A stretch of 64,000 nt of DNA from the NCBI RefSeq assembly GCF_036250735.1, contig NZ_CP109430.1, positions 10,044,001 through 10,108,000 of the forward strand. Reading direction: 5' to 3'. Each line of letters opens with the position of its first letter. The first letter of the stretch is position 1. Origin of the DNA: Streptosporangium sp. NBC_01495. Lineage in GTDB: Bacteria; Actinomycetota; Actinomycetes; Streptosporangiales; Streptosporangiaceae. The position numbers were made by a program, and so were the translations under genes. Positions 16,630-25,134 of the stretch are shown piece after piece. The notes under the pieces are model-generated. The model searched no databases. It was given only the letters and a program-made list of their open reading frames with translations, and was not told where the DNA came from.

Positions 16630-18162
16630 ATGAGGACATACGCGGTGGCGGTGGGAAAGGCGCTTGCCCTGGGGGCGACGGCGCTGGTGGACGTCGTCCT
16701 GGTGGCGCTGACCCTGGTCGGGGTCGTGCTGGCGTTCGGCCTGGGAATGGTCTTCATGTTTCTCCCCACGGCCCGGCTGATCCGGCACCGCACCGCGCTC
16801 GCCAGGAGGCTGAACGGCACGTGGCTCGGGACCGCCGTGCCGGTGCCCTACCTGCCCCCGCCGCTGCCGACCCGGCCCCAGCCCGACGGCTGGTACCGCC
16901 ACGAGCGCCAGCTCTACAAGACGCCGAAGTGGCCCGACTGGAACAACCGCTGGAAGTGGATGGTCGGCGACCCGGCCACCTGGCGGGACGGGCTCTGGCT
17001 CTTCCTCAACCCGGTGGTCGTCTGCGGCCTCCCGCTGCTGTCCCTCATCCTGGCCGGATGCGCCGTCCTGACGTCGTTGGCCGCGGCCCCGGTGGCGCTG
17101 CCCCTCGCCCTGGGAGGAGCCTCGGCCGTCGCGCTCGCCGCGACGCCGCGCCTGCTGCGCGCGTACGCGTGGTGGAACCACCTGCTGCTGTCCCCCACGG
17201 CCAGGTCCGTGCTCGCGGCGCGGGTCCAGCGGCTCGACCAGGCGCGCCTGGCGACGGTCGACTCCCAGGCCTCCGAGTTGCGGCGGATCGAGCGCGACCT
17301 GCACGACGGGGCGCAGGCGAGGCTCGTCGCGATGGGCATGACGCTCGGCGCGGTCGAGGAGCTGATGGACAAGGACCCCGCGGCGGCCAAGGCCCTGCTC
17401 GGCAAGGTCAGGGAGGCCTCCTCCACGGCGCTCGTCGAGCTGCGCGACCTCGTCAAGGGCATCCACCCGCCGGTCTTGGCCGAGCGCGGCCTCGGCGACG
17501 CCGTGCGCGCCCTCGCGCTGGACAGTCCGCTGAAGGTCACGGTCACCGTGGACCTGAACACCCGCCCCGACTCGCCCGTGGAGTCGGCCGCCTACTTCTC
17601 GATCAGCGAGCTCCTCGCCAACGCGGCCCGCCACGGTGGCGCCGAGCGGGTGTGGATCGACATCAGCAGCAACGACCACGCGCTGCGCGTGGTGGTCACC
17701 GATGACGGCTCGGGGGGCGCCGACCCGGCCCTGGGCAGTGGCCTGCGCGGCATCGAGCGCAGGCTGGCGGCCTTCGACGGGGTGCTCGCGGTCAGCAGCC
17801 CGCGGGGCGGCCCGACCACCGCCACGTTCGACCTGCCCAACGCCCTGAGGGAGAAGGGGCCGGACTGCAAGCCGAACCTGCCCCGCGGCAAGGCCACCAT
17901 CGTCGGGATCTGCTGGGGGATCGGCTGGCTCCCGCTCTTCCCGCAGGGACTGGTGACGATGATCATGAAGATCGTCGACACCGACCAGCGCAGCTGGTTC
18001 CTCGCCCTCTACCTGCCCGAGCTGCTGCAGTGGCCGCTGATCGTCTTCAACATCCTCCTGGGCCTGTCCATGTACGCCGCGGGCATGCTCATCCCCGTCA
18101 TGCACGCCCGCCAGCAGCGGCTGGCGGGGGTCCTGCCGACCCGCCTATGGTTGGGCCGGTGA
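16630..18162 (+). CDS. Sensor histidine kinase, NarL-partner type, with C-terminal membrane segments
   Basis: 510 residues. Two to four N-terminal membrane helices (about 8-46 and 125-175) precede the dimerisation domain ELRRIERDLHDGAQARLVAMGM with phospho-acceptor His225. The HATPase has a clear N-box-like ELLANAARHGGA, then DDGSGGADPALGSGLRGIERRL. After it, about 80 residues contain two further hydrophobic helices (GICWGIGWLPLFPQGLV and LYLPELLQWPLIVFNILLGL), an uncommon arrangement. GTGA overlap with the regulator gene. Divergent from the ABC exporter, its likely target. Confidence 0.9.
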   Translation: MRTYAVAVGKALALGATALVDVVLVALTLVGVVLAFGLGMVFMFLPTARLIRHRTALARRLNGTWLGTAVPVPYLPPPLPTRPQPDGWYRHERQLYKTPKWPDWNNRWKWMVGDPATWRDGLWLFLNPVVVCGLPLLSLILAGCAVLTSLAAAPVALPLALGGASAVALAATPRLLRAYAWWNHLLLSPTARSVLAARVQRLDQARLATVDSQASELRRIERDLHDGAQARLVAMGMTLGAVEELMDKDPAAAKALLGKVREASSTALVELRDLVKGIHPPVLAERGLGDAVRALALDSPLKVTVTVDLNTRPDSPVESAAYFSISELLANAARHGGAERVWIDISSNDHALRVVVTDDGSGGADPALGSGLRGIERRLAAFDGVLAVSSPRGGPTTATFDLPNALREKGPDCKPNLPRGKATIVGICWGIGWLPLFPQGLVTMIMKIVDTDQRSWFLALYLPELLQWPLIVFNILLGLSMYAAGMLIPVMHARQQRLAGVLPTRLWLGR

Positions 18163-18818
18163 GCCTGAGAGTCGTCATCGCCGAAGACCTTTACCTGCTG
18201 CGGGACGGTCTGGTCCACCTCCTCCAGGCACACGACTTCGAGGTGGTGGCCGCCGTCGAGTCGGGGCCCGAGCTGCTGGGGGCGCTGACCGGGCTGCGGC
18301 CCGACGTGGCGGTGGTCGACGTGCGTCTCCCGCCCACGTTCACCGACGAGGGGCTCCAGGCCGCGCTGGCGGCGCGCCGGGCCGTCCCCGGCCTGCCGGT
18401 GCTCGTGCTGTCCCAGCACGTCGAGCAGCTGTACGCGCGCGAGCTCCTGGCCGACGGCTCCGGGGCGATCGGCTATCTCCTCAAGGACCGGGTCTTCAAC
18501 GCCGAGCAGTTCGTCGACGCGGTCCGCCGGGTCGCCGCGGGGGGCACCGCGATGGATCCCGAGGTGATCGCCAAGCTGCTGGCCAGCACCGCCCGCCACC
18601 AGCCGCTCGGCGCGCTGACCCCGCGCGAGCGCGAGGTGCTGGAGCTGATGGCCGAGGGCCGCTCCAACGCGGCCATCTCCCAGCGGCTGTTCCTCAGCGA
18701 GAGCGCGGTCGGCAAGCACACGGCCAGCATCTTCGCCAAGCTCGACCTCGCCCCCTCCGACGACGACAACCGCCGCGTGCTCGCCGTCCTGACCTACCTC
18801 AACGCCGCCCGCGGCTGA
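18159..18818 (+). CDS. LuxR/NarL-family response regulator
   Basis: 219 residues. Receiver with acidic pair ED (9-10), phospho-acceptor Asp54 in VAVVDVRLP, and Lys in YLLKDRV. The LuxR helix-turn-helix is LTPREREVLELMAEGRSNAA onward at about 150-200. GTG 18159 overlaps the kinase stop. It should bind near the divergent ABC genes at 16474-16629. Confidence 0.93.
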   Translation: MSLRVVIAEDLYLLRDGLVHLLQAHDFEVVAAVESGPELLGALTGLRPDVAVVDVRLPPTFTDEGLQAALAARRAVPGLPVLVLSQHVEQLYARELLADGSGAIGYLLKDRVFNAEQFVDAVRRVAAGGTAMDPEVIAKLLASTARHQPLGALTPREREVLELMAEGRSNAAISQRLFLSESAVGKHTASIFAKLDLAPSDDDNRRVLAVLTYLNAARG

Positions 18819-18937
18819 CGCTCCCCTTTCCCCTTTTTCCCCGGCCGGGTACCGGTTCTGTCGGTCTCAGCGGATAACGTGCTGTTGAAGTACGGCTTCC
18901 GCGCCCGGTGTGCCGTTCGGGACGAAGGGATGATCAG

Positions 18938-20035
18938 GTGAAGTTCCAGGTTAACCGTGATGTCCTGGCCGACGCCGTGGCCTGGGTGGCCCGGGTGCTG
19001 CCCAACCGGCCGGCCGTTCCCGTGCTCTCCGGCCTGCTCCTTGAGGCCGACGACGACCTCGTGCTGTCGGCCTTCGACTACGACGTCTCCGCCCGCGTCT
19101 CGGTCGAGGCGGTGGTGGCGGAGCCCGGCCGGGTGCTGATCCCCGGCCGGATCCTCGCGGAGATCACCCGGAGTCTGCCCGGCGACGTGGTGGAGGTCCT
19201 CACCAGCGGCTCGGAAGCGGTTCTGACCTGCGGCAGCGCGGAGTTCGGCCTGCTGACCATGCCGGTCGAGGACTTCCCCTCGCTTCCCGAGATGCCGCCG
19301 AAGATCGGCGCGGTCGGCGGCGTGGTCTTCGCGAGCGCGGTCGGTCAGGTCGCCCCGGCGGCGAGCCGCGACGAGAGCCTTCCCATGCTGACCGGCATCC
19401 GGATCGACATCTCCGGTGACGACGTGACCATGGCCGCCACCGACCGCTACCGCATCGCGGCCAGGGAGTTCGGCTGGCGCCCCGAGGCGGCCGGCGGCAC
19501 GGCCGCCGCGATGGTGCCCGCGCGGGTGCTCGTCGATGTGGCCAAATCGCTGCGTGGTGGCGAGGTGTCGGTGGCGCTGGGCGACGGCGTGGCCGGTTTC
19601 GAGAGCGTCGGCCGGGCCACCACGGTCCGCCTGCTCGACGAGCAGTTCATCGACTACCGCTCGCGGCTGACCGACGACTGGTCGATCCGGGCCGACCTGC
19701 CGGTGGCGCCGTTCATCGACGCGATCAAGCGGGTCGCGCTGGTCGCCGAGCGCAACACCGCGGTCAGGCTCTCCTTCGCCCAGGGGCAGGTCCTCATCCA
19801 GGCGGGCGGCGGTGACATCGGCCGGGGCACCGAGGTCGTCGACGCCGAGCTGTCCGGCGGCGACATCCAGATCGCCTTCCAGTCCCAGTTCCTGCTCGAC
19901 GGCCTGAGCGGGGTCGAGACCGAGCTCGTCCGGCTCAACATGGAGTCGCCGAGCCGCCCGGCCCTCATCACGGAGGTTCCCGGTGACGCCGGCCCCTCCT
20001 TCCGCTACCTCGTGATGTCCCTGCGCCTGACCTGA
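18938..20035 (+). CDS. DNA polymerase III beta-clamp paralogue (DnaN-like)
   Basis: 365 residues covering all three sliding-clamp domains. It starts VKFQVNRDVLADAVAWVARV and ends RYLVMSLRLT, close to the canonical YxVMPMRL clamp tail. MLTGIRID and MAATDRYRIA mark domain 2. GTG 18938 follows AAGGGA at 7 nt. It is not beside dnaA, recF or gyrB, so it is probably a second clamp rather than the replicative one; such paralogues occur in some actinomycetes. Role unknown (repair, alternative polymerase loading). Confidence 0.9.
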   Translation: MKFQVNRDVLADAVAWVARVLPNRPAVPVLSGLLLEADDDLVLSAFDYDVSARVSVEAVVAEPGRVLIPGRILAEITRSLPGDVVEVLTSGSEAVLTCGSAEFGLLTMPVEDFPSLPEMPPKIGAVGGVVFASAVGQVAPAASRDESLPMLTGIRIDISGDDVTMAATDRYRIAAREFGWRPEAAGGTAAAMVPARVLVDVAKSLRGGEVSVALGDGVAGFESVGRATTVRLLDEQFIDYRSRLTDDWSIRADLPVAPFIDAIKRVALVAERNTAVRLSFAQGQVLIQAGGGDIGRGTEVVDAELSGGDIQIAFQSQFLLDGLSGVETELVRLNMESPSRPALITEVPGDAGPSFRYLVMSLRLT

Positions 20036-20135
20036 TCGCCCCGCCCGCGAGCTCAGCCCCGAGACGACGCCGTACTCACATGAGCGCCTCCCCGCATCAG
20101 CCCGGAAACCCGTGCCGCGCCCGGGACGGCGCGCT

Positions 20136-20181
20136 CATGACTGGGGCCCCCTCACCGGACGGTGAGGGGGCCCCAGTCATG
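20136..20181. terminator. Bidirectional terminator, 21-bp perfect stem
   Basis: Bases 20136-20156 and 20161-20181 are exact reverse complements with a GGAC loop, between the convergent clamp and GntR genes. Confidence 0.9.
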
Positions 20182-20202
20182 AGAAGGCGAAGGAGGAGGG
20201 GG

Positions 20203-20904
20203 TCAGAGGGAGAGTTCCTGCTCCTCCGTCAGGGCGATCAGGATGTGCTCCATGCACGCGTGGCCCGCGCGCTCGGCGGCGGCGGCGTCACCGACGGAGA
20301 TGGCGCGGGCAATCGCCTCGTGCGGGATGTACGTGCTGTTCAGGGTGCTGTTCAGTGAGGTGCCCGCGGCGGTGATGCTGGCGCGCAGCGCCGCCGAGAA
20401 GTCCTCGTAGAGATCGATCAGCACCAGGTTGTGGGTGGCGCGGACGACCGCCATGTGGAAGGCGAGGTCGGCCTCGACGAACGCGTCGGGCTCCCCCAGC
20501 TCCCAGGCCCGCTCCCGCTCGGCCAGCGCCGCCTCGATCCCGGCGATGTCGGCGTCGGTGCGCCTGGTGGCGGCCAGTCTGGCGGCCTCCACCTCCAGCG
20601 CGCGCCGCACCTCCAGGATCTCGAGCTGCTCGGCGGTGCGCAGCCGTCGCAGCATGGCCCCGGAGAGCTCGCTCGTGGCACGGACGTACGTCCCGTCGCC
20701 CTGGCGGCACTCCAGCAGGCCGGCGTGTGTGAGCGCGCGCACCGCCTCGCGCACGGTGTTGCGCCCGACCCCGAGCTGTTCGGCGAGCACGGTCTCGGTA
20801 GGAATCTTCGCGTGCATCTGCCAGGAGTTAGAAGTGATCTGCTCCTTGAGTTGATCGATCACTTGGTCGACGAGGGATGCTCGCTGCGCCGTACGCAGAC
20901 TCAC
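20203..20904 (-). CDS. GntR/FadR-family transcriptional regulator
   Basis: 233 residues. N-terminal winged helix with IPTETVLAEQLGVGRNTVREAVRAL and a GLLECRQGDGTYVR wing; all-helical FCD effector domain from about residue 90, with metal-site-like DLAFHMAVVRAT and a late His in AGHACMEHI. FadR-type regulators respond to organic acids or amino-acid derivatives. GTG 20904 follows GGAGG. A palindrome upstream may be its own operator. Confidence 0.9.
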   Translation of the reverse strand: MSLRTAQRASLVDQVIDQLKEQITSNSWQMHAKIPTETVLAEQLGVGRNTVREAVRALTHAGLLECRQGDGTYVRATSELSGAMLRRLRTAEQLEILEVRRALEVEAARLAATRRTDADIAGIEAALAERERAWELGEPDAFVEADLAFHMAVVRATHNLVLIDLYEDFSAALRASITAAGTSLNSTLNSTYIPHEAIARAISVGDAAAAERAGHACMEHILIALTEEQELSL

Positions 20905-20948
20905 CGTCCGCCTCCTCCGGAGAAACCAATCATCCTACGAATCAATGA

Positions 20949-20986
20949 CTGGTAGACCCTAGTTATTCCGGAGGCGCAAAAACAAA
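20949..20986 (-). promoter_or_regulatory. Promoter of the GntR gene with overlapping palindrome
   Basis: Minus strand: TTGTTT (20986-20981), 18 nt, TAGGGT (20962-20957). The imperfect palindrome ACTGGTAGACCCTAGT (20949-20964), with GT-N2-AC core typical of FadR-type sites, covers the -10, consistent with autorepression. Confidence 0.4.
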
Positions 20987-21012
20987 TCTGGAACTCCAGA
21001 AGTGGGATCGTC

Positions 21013-22374
21013 TTAACGGACCAGAGCCGAATCGACTGTCACGCCCACCATCGCATCGCGCACTCCGGCAGCCTCAAGAGCCTTACGATACGCACTGGTC
21101 TGCTCGTCGACCACACCGACCTGGCCGTACAGGTCTCCAAGGTCACGCCAGACCCGCGCGCTCTCCCGGTCGGGGCCGGAGAGCTCGTGCCGGACATCGC
21201 TCAGCGACCGCTTGGCGGTGTTCAGGGCCGTCGCGACGTCGCCGCCCCGGCCGTCGGCGAGCGCGGCACGGGCGAGGACCAGCTGCGCGGTCGCCCCGAT
21301 GGGGCTCGCCTGGCCGTCCAGCATGTCGAGGGCGGTTCCGGCCAGGGTGACCGCACCCTGGGCGTCGCCGACCCCCAACTGGACGTGGGCGCGCACGACG
21401 AGGCTTCTGACGTACGCGTGGACGTGCTCGGGGAACACGGAGAGGACCTCGCTCGCGGCGATCGCGAGCTCGCGGGCCTCGTCGAGCGGCTCGTCACCGG
21501 TGGAGGCGGCGAGACGCGCCCAGTCCATCGCGATGAGGGCGAGCTGCGAGGCCATCCGCGCCGGGCGCCCGGTCGCGATCGCGTCGTCGGCGAGACGGAC
21601 GGCCAGCGCCGAGTCCTCGCCGTCGGCGGCGATGACGCTCGCCTGCCAGAGGGCGTGGATCTCCGCGGTGCGGTTGACCGCGGTGGGGACGCCGTTGACC
21701 GCCAGAACGTTCCGAACGTAGGACATGTTCGGCGAGCCGGGGCCGCCGGTGCCCACGGTCTCCATCAGGGAGGCGGCCAGCTCGACGGCGATCTCCCCCT
21801 GCGACAGGGGCAGCCGGTTGATCTCGCCGAGCGCGTGGACGGCCAGGTCGTGGGCGCGAAGGATGTCTCCGGCGCGCTGGTAGCAGCGGCTCAGCGCCAC
21901 CGCCAGCGGCAGGTCGGCCAGACGCTCGGGGTGGGCGGCCGCCTCGCGGCGGAGCCGCTCGAACGCCTTCACCGCCGGGCCGATCTTGCCCTGGACCTCC
22001 AGCGCGCGGGCACGGCCGAACCGCGCGTGCGCGGCCAGCATGACGTTCTCCTCGCCGGCGACCTTGACGATCTCGCCGAAGCGGTCGGCCGCGACGGACG
22101 GGTCCCCGTGGAGAAGCTCCAGCTCCGCGTGGCGCAGCCCGAGTTCGGTGTCGATGCGCTGGCGCGGCTCGATCCCGTGCAGCAGGAATTCGGTGGTGCA
22201 TCCCAGTCGCTCGGCCAGCAGACGGGCGACCACGGGGGTCGGCGTTCGCTTGCCGGACTCGATGAGGGAGACGTAGCTGTCGGAAAGGTCCGGCCCTGCG
22301 AGCTGGGCCTGGGACATACGCCTGCTCAGGCGCAGTCCGCGGACGCGGTCACCGATGGTTCCCTGACTCGGCAT
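21013..22374 (-). CDS. XRE-family helix-turn-helix regulator with TPR-like body
   Basis: 453 residues. The Cro/C1 HTH is residues about 8-65 (IGDRVRGLRLSRRMSQAQLA, then SYVSLIESGKRTPTP). The rest is helical with TPR-like repeats (ADRFGEIVKVAGEENVMLAA; ALDMLDGQASPIGATAQLVL). This layout is common in actinomycete regulators that sense peptides or small ligands. Neighbours give no clear target. A TTGACA promoter lies about 75 bp upstream. Confidence 0.88.
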   Translation of the reverse strand: MPSQGTIGDRVRGLRLSRRMSQAQLAGPDLSDSYVSLIESGKRTPTPVVARLLAERLGCTTEFLLHGIEPRQRIDTELGLRHAELELLHGDPSVAADRFGEIVKVAGEENVMLAAHARFGRARALEVQGKIGPAVKAFERLRREAAAHPERLADLPLAVALSRCYQRAGDILRAHDLAVHALGEINRLPLSQGEIAVELAASLMETVGTGGPGSPNMSYVRNVLAVNGVPTAVNRTAEIHALWQASVIAADGEDSALAVRLADDAIATGRPARMASQLALIAMDWARLAASTGDEPLDEARELAIAASEVLSVFPEHVHAYVRSLVVRAHVQLGVGDAQGAVTLAGTALDMLDGQASPIGATAQLVLARAALADGRGGDVATALNTAKRSLSDVRHELSGPDRESARVWRDLGDLYGQVGVVDEQTSAYRKALEAAGVRDAMVGVTVDSALVR

Positions 22375-22447
22375 CTGATCTCTCAGGGCGGGGGGCGGTC
22401 AATGTTCTCGCCATGATTGCATGAAGCGGTCGAATCAGGTAACCCCG

Positions 22448-22476
22448 AGTGAAAAATCCTCACCGGAAAGTGTCAA
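22448..22476 (-). promoter_or_regulatory. Promoter of the XRE regulator gene
   Basis: Minus strand TTGACA (22476-22471), 17 nt, TTCACT (22453-22448). The -35 is perfect, the -10 weak. Confidence 0.45.
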
Positions 22477-22502
22477 CGGCTCTCGTGTCCCGGACACGGA
22501 TG

Positions 22503-23033
22503 CTAGTCGTCCGAGTCGTTACCCCCGGGGAAGAGCATCTGGCAGACCTCCAGATAGAGGGTCTCCGGGTACGGGATGTAGTTGACCCTCGACAGGGCCT
22601 GGTCCTGACCGGCCGACTCCAGCACGAACTCGCCGTATCCCAGCATGCGGCCGAGAATCGAGCGCTGGAAGCTCATGTCGGTGACCTTGCCGAGCGGCAT
22701 CATGTCGACCTTGCGGGTGATCAGCCCGGTGGTGAGCAGCATTCGCTTGGAGGTGACGACGAAGTAGTCGACGGACCACTCGGCGACCTTCCAGACGAAG
22801 CGGATCAGCAACAGCAGCCAGGCCCACCAGACGACGACGAGCGCGCCGCCTCCGCCCTGGTCGCCGAACCACTTGCTCAGCAGTCCGGCGAGGATCAGGC
22901 CGCCGAAGACCTCGGCGACAGCGCGAAGCAGCACGGCCGGGTGACGCCGCACCATGATGACCTGGTGTTCGTGGGGGAGCAGGTAGCGGTTGACCGACGA
23001 GGGAGCGGAGTCCCCGTGGGTCACGAGCCTCAT
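22503..23033 (-). CDS. PH domain-containing membrane protein (YdbS/bPH2-like)
   Basis: 176 residues. Two membrane helices (about 32-50 and 60-80) are followed by a bacterial PH-like domain with YFVVTSKRMLLTTGLITRKV, MMPLGKVTDMSFQRSILGRM and GYGEFVLESAGQDQALSRV. This order is typical of YdbS/YdbT membrane proteins of unknown function. ATG overlaps the stop of the 52-residue gene upstream (ATGA), so the two are coupled. Confidence 0.88.
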   Translation of the reverse strand: MRLVTHGDSAPSSVNRYLLPHEHQVIMVRRHPAVLLRAVAEVFGGLILAGLLSKWFGDQGGGGALVVVWWAWLLLLIRFVWKVAEWSVDYFVVTSKRMLLTTGLITRKVDMMPLGKVTDMSFQRSILGRMLGYGEFVLESAGQDQALSRVNYIPYPETLYLEVCQMLFPGGNDSDD

Positions 23034-23188
23034 GACAGATGTGAGACGAATTGGGCCAGAGAATCGGCCGCCGTGTAAACCGTGTCCATGGCACCCCTCA
23101 CCGCGTTGGCCGCGTCACCTGGTCGGGTGAACAGGAAAAACGCCACAAATCCGACAGCGCCGTACGTTAGGACTTTCTTGACCTGCAT
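23030..23188 (-). CDS. 52-residue membrane protein coupled to the PH-domain gene
   Basis: Starts at ATG 23188 with AGGAGG 5 nt upstream and reads MQVKKVLTYGAVGFVAFFLF, then TRPGDAANAVRGAMDTVYTA and a short tail. One membrane helix (8-20) followed by an amphipathic helix. Its TGA overlaps the ATG of the PH-domain gene. I do not know a function; the strong ribosome site and coupling argue that it is real. Confidence 0.7.
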   Translation of the reverse strand: MQVKKVLTYGAVGFVAFFLFTRPGDAANAVRGAMDTVYTAADSLAQFVSHLS

Positions 23189-23229
23189 CTTGGCCTCCTA
23201 CTACCGCTCACCCACTGCACCCGCCATAT

Positions 23230-23257
23230 ACATTACCCAGGGCCATGCCGAGGTAAA
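23230..23257 (-). promoter_or_regulatory. Promoter of the small membrane protein/PH-domain operon
   Basis: Minus strand TTTACC (23257-23252), 16 nt, TAATGT (23235-23230), about 40 bp before the ATG. Confidence 0.4.
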
Positions 23258-23356
23258 GCGCATCGGCCGATTCGGTCTCGTGCGCATCGCGAGGATCCTG
23301 TCCGAGGCCCCCGCGCACCTCCCGCCCGTCGCACCCGCCATCCTCGATCGCCCGCG

Positions 23357-23587
23357 TCACCCGCGCTCGCTCGCGACCAGCGCGAGGACCTCAAGGTGCT
23401 TGCGGGCGATCCGCTCGACCAGCGCCGGATGGGCGTGGCCGACGACCTCCAGCGCTCCGTAGTGAGCCGCCTCTATGCAGCGGGTCACCGTGGTCGCCGG
23501 ATGGATCTCCGAGAACTCGTCCCTGAGCGCGGCGCTGAAGTCCGCGTACGGGTCCGGCTCGGTGTCCGGGATGATTCGCTCGCTCAT
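23357..23587 (-). CDS. Small helical hypothetical protein
   Basis: 76 residues from ATG 23587, which follows GGGAGAACC. The sequence MSERIIPDTEPDPYADFSAA leads into helices ending HPALVERIARKHLEVLALVA. Soluble, acidic at the N-terminus, no motif I recognise. The upstream in-frame start at 23632 adds only Arg/Pro-rich residues. Confidence 0.65.
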   Translation of the reverse strand: MSERIIPDTEPDPYADFSAALRDEFSEIHPATTVTRCIEAAHYGALEVVGHAHPALVERIARKHLEVLALVASERG

Positions 23588-23700
23588 GGTTCTCCCTGGT
23601 GTGCGCCCGCGGCCTCGGCGGACCGGGGACACAGAAGAGATGTCTTCGCCACGCTTAGTACCCGGGGAACCACATTATGTAACGGTCGGTGAGTAGAAGA

Positions 23701-23726
23701 ACCATCCTTTAAGGGAAAAGGATGGT
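23701..23726 (-). terminator. Terminator after upp
   Basis: ACCATCCTTT and AAAGGATGGT pair perfectly around AAGGGA, followed on the minus strand by TTCTTCT. It lies 66 bp past the upp stop. Confidence 0.7.
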
Positions 23727-23791
23727 GCTGGAATCCCCGAAGGCGAATCCCGGAGCGTTCGGACGGACGCCGCGGGGAGCCGGGAGGCGCC

Positions 23792-24430
23792 TCAGGCGAC
23801 GCCGTAGAGGCGGTCTCCCGCGTCGCCCAGCCCGGGGACGATGTAGCCGTTCTCGTTCAGCCGCTCGTCCAGGGCCGCGGTCACCAGGCGGATCGGCTTG
23901 CCGGTGCCGGCGAAGGCGTCGTCGAGGTGGGCGATCCCCTCGGGCGCGGCCAGCAGGCACAGGGCGGTCACGTCGTCGGCGCCCCGGTCGAAGAGGAACT
24001 TGATCGCGGCGGCGAGGGTGCCGCCGGTGGCCAGCATCGGGTCGACCACGTAGACCTGGCGGCCGGAGAGGTCCTCGGGCAGGCGGGTGGCGTAGGTCTC
24101 CGCCTCCAGCGTGGACTCGTTGCGGATCATCCCGAGGAAGCCGACCTCGGCCGTCGGCAGCAGCCGGGTCATGCCCTCCAGCATCCCCAGTCCCGCGCGC
24201 AGGATCGGGACCACCAGCGGGTACGGGTGCGCCAGCCGCACGCCCCTGGCGGGGGCCACCGGGGTCTCCACCGACCACTCGGTGACGCGGACGTGCCTGG
24301 TCGCCTCGTAGGCCAGCAGGGTCACCAGTTCGTCGGCGAGACGCCGGAAGGTGGGGGAGTCCGTGTTCACATCCCGCAGCGCGGTCAGCTTGTGGGCCAC
24401 CAGGGGATGGTCGACGACCAGGGTTTCCAT
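23792..24430 (-). CDS. upp: Uracil phosphoribosyltransferase
   Basis: 212 residues from ATG 24430 ([20 protein letters not shown]). It converts uracil and PRPP to UMP in pyrimidine salvage. The PRPP loop is [20 protein letters not shown], with [14 protein letters not shown] and the C-terminal uracil-binding [19 protein letters not shown], all diagnostic. The ORF extends upstream to 24490 but the extra residues are absent from the family. Confidence 0.96.
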   Translation of the reverse strand: METLVVDHPLVAHKLTALRDVNTDSPTFRRLADELVTLLAYEATRHVRVTEWSVETPVAPARGVRLAHPYPLVVPILRAGLGMLEGMTRLLPTAEVGFLGMIRNESTLEAETYATRLPEDLSGRQVYVVDPMLATGGTLAAAIKFLFDRGADDVTALCLLAAPEGIAHLDDAFAGTGKPIRLVTAALDERLNENGYIVPGLGDAGDRLYGVA

Positions 24431-24564
24431 GGTGGTCAAAGGTATCCTGGGCCGGCGGGCGACGATAAGCCGGGGGACGGTGGGCCACACTCGTTCGACA
24501 TCGCCCGCTCACTCGGATTTGATCACAATTTGGTCGGAGAGGCCCACGTCGGTGCTTCGCTTCT

Positions 24565-24594
24565 GAAAGCATTGACCTCCGTAGAGAAAGCATT
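24565..24594. repeat. Direct repeat GAAAGCATT, two copies 21 bp apart
   Basis: GAAAGCATT occurs at 24565-24573 and 24586-24594, two helical turns apart, just upstream of the tRNA-deaminase-associated genes. A regulator site is possible. Confidence 0.4.
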
Positions 24595-24608
24595 CGGTGG
24601 GGATGGCC

Positions 24609-25118
24609 ATGTCAGACGAAGACTCGCTGGACTTTGCCATCGTGATCTACCGCGAGGAGGGCCGCTGGGAGGCGGAGATGCTCCCGGTGTCCCTCACCTC
24701 CGACCTCGAGGGTCTCATCCACGCCCTGCGCCAGCAGCCGAGCATGAACGGCACGATTGGCCTGGTCGCCGTTGGGGATGAGTTCTTCGTGGCGCTACGG
24801 GTGTTCGGCGAGAGGGTCGAGGTGTTCCTCTCCGACATCGCCGCGTCCTGGGATTTCCCGCTCGCGCAGCAGGCGCTGGAATACCTGGACGTGCCGGTTC
24901 CCGACGAGGACGAACTCGACGCGATCCTCCAGGACGAGGAGACGGCGCTCCCCGCGGGCGATCTCTCCATCTTCGCGGACCTGGGCCTCGACGAGATGGA
25001 GCTCGGCATCCTGTCAGGGGATATCGACCTCCTCCCCGAGGACGTCCTGTCAAGCATCGCCGCGCGGCTGGGGTTCTCCGAGCCGTTCGAACGCGCCATC
25101 GACTCTGTGTTCGGCTGA
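24609..25118 (+). CDS. tRNA adenosine deaminase-associated protein, copy 1
   Basis: 169 residues from ATG 24609, six bases after GGGG; two in-frame starts lie just upstream. The protein is acidic with a beta-rich N-terminal half (FAIVIYREEGRWEAEMLP, FVALRVFGERVEVFLSD) and a helical C-terminus. It belongs to the actinobacterial family named for its fixed place before tadA. Molecular role is not established. The next gene is a divergent paralogue. Confidence 0.85.
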   Translation: MSDEDSLDFAIVIYREEGRWEAEMLPVSLTSDLEGLIHALRQQPSMNGTIGLVAVGDEFFVALRVFGERVEVFLSDIAASWDFPLAQQALEYLDVPVPDEDELDAILQDEETALPAGDLSIFADLGLDEMELGILSGDIDLLPEDVLSSIAARLGFSEPFERAIDSVFG

Positions 25119-25134
25119 CCTCGGGAGATCGGCC

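Noticed and set aside
14843-16639. A single 598-residue minus-strand protein covering both ABC genes
   Set aside because: Its first part is a frame shadow of the ATPase; only the last 244 residues are the real permease, which starts at GTG 15577.
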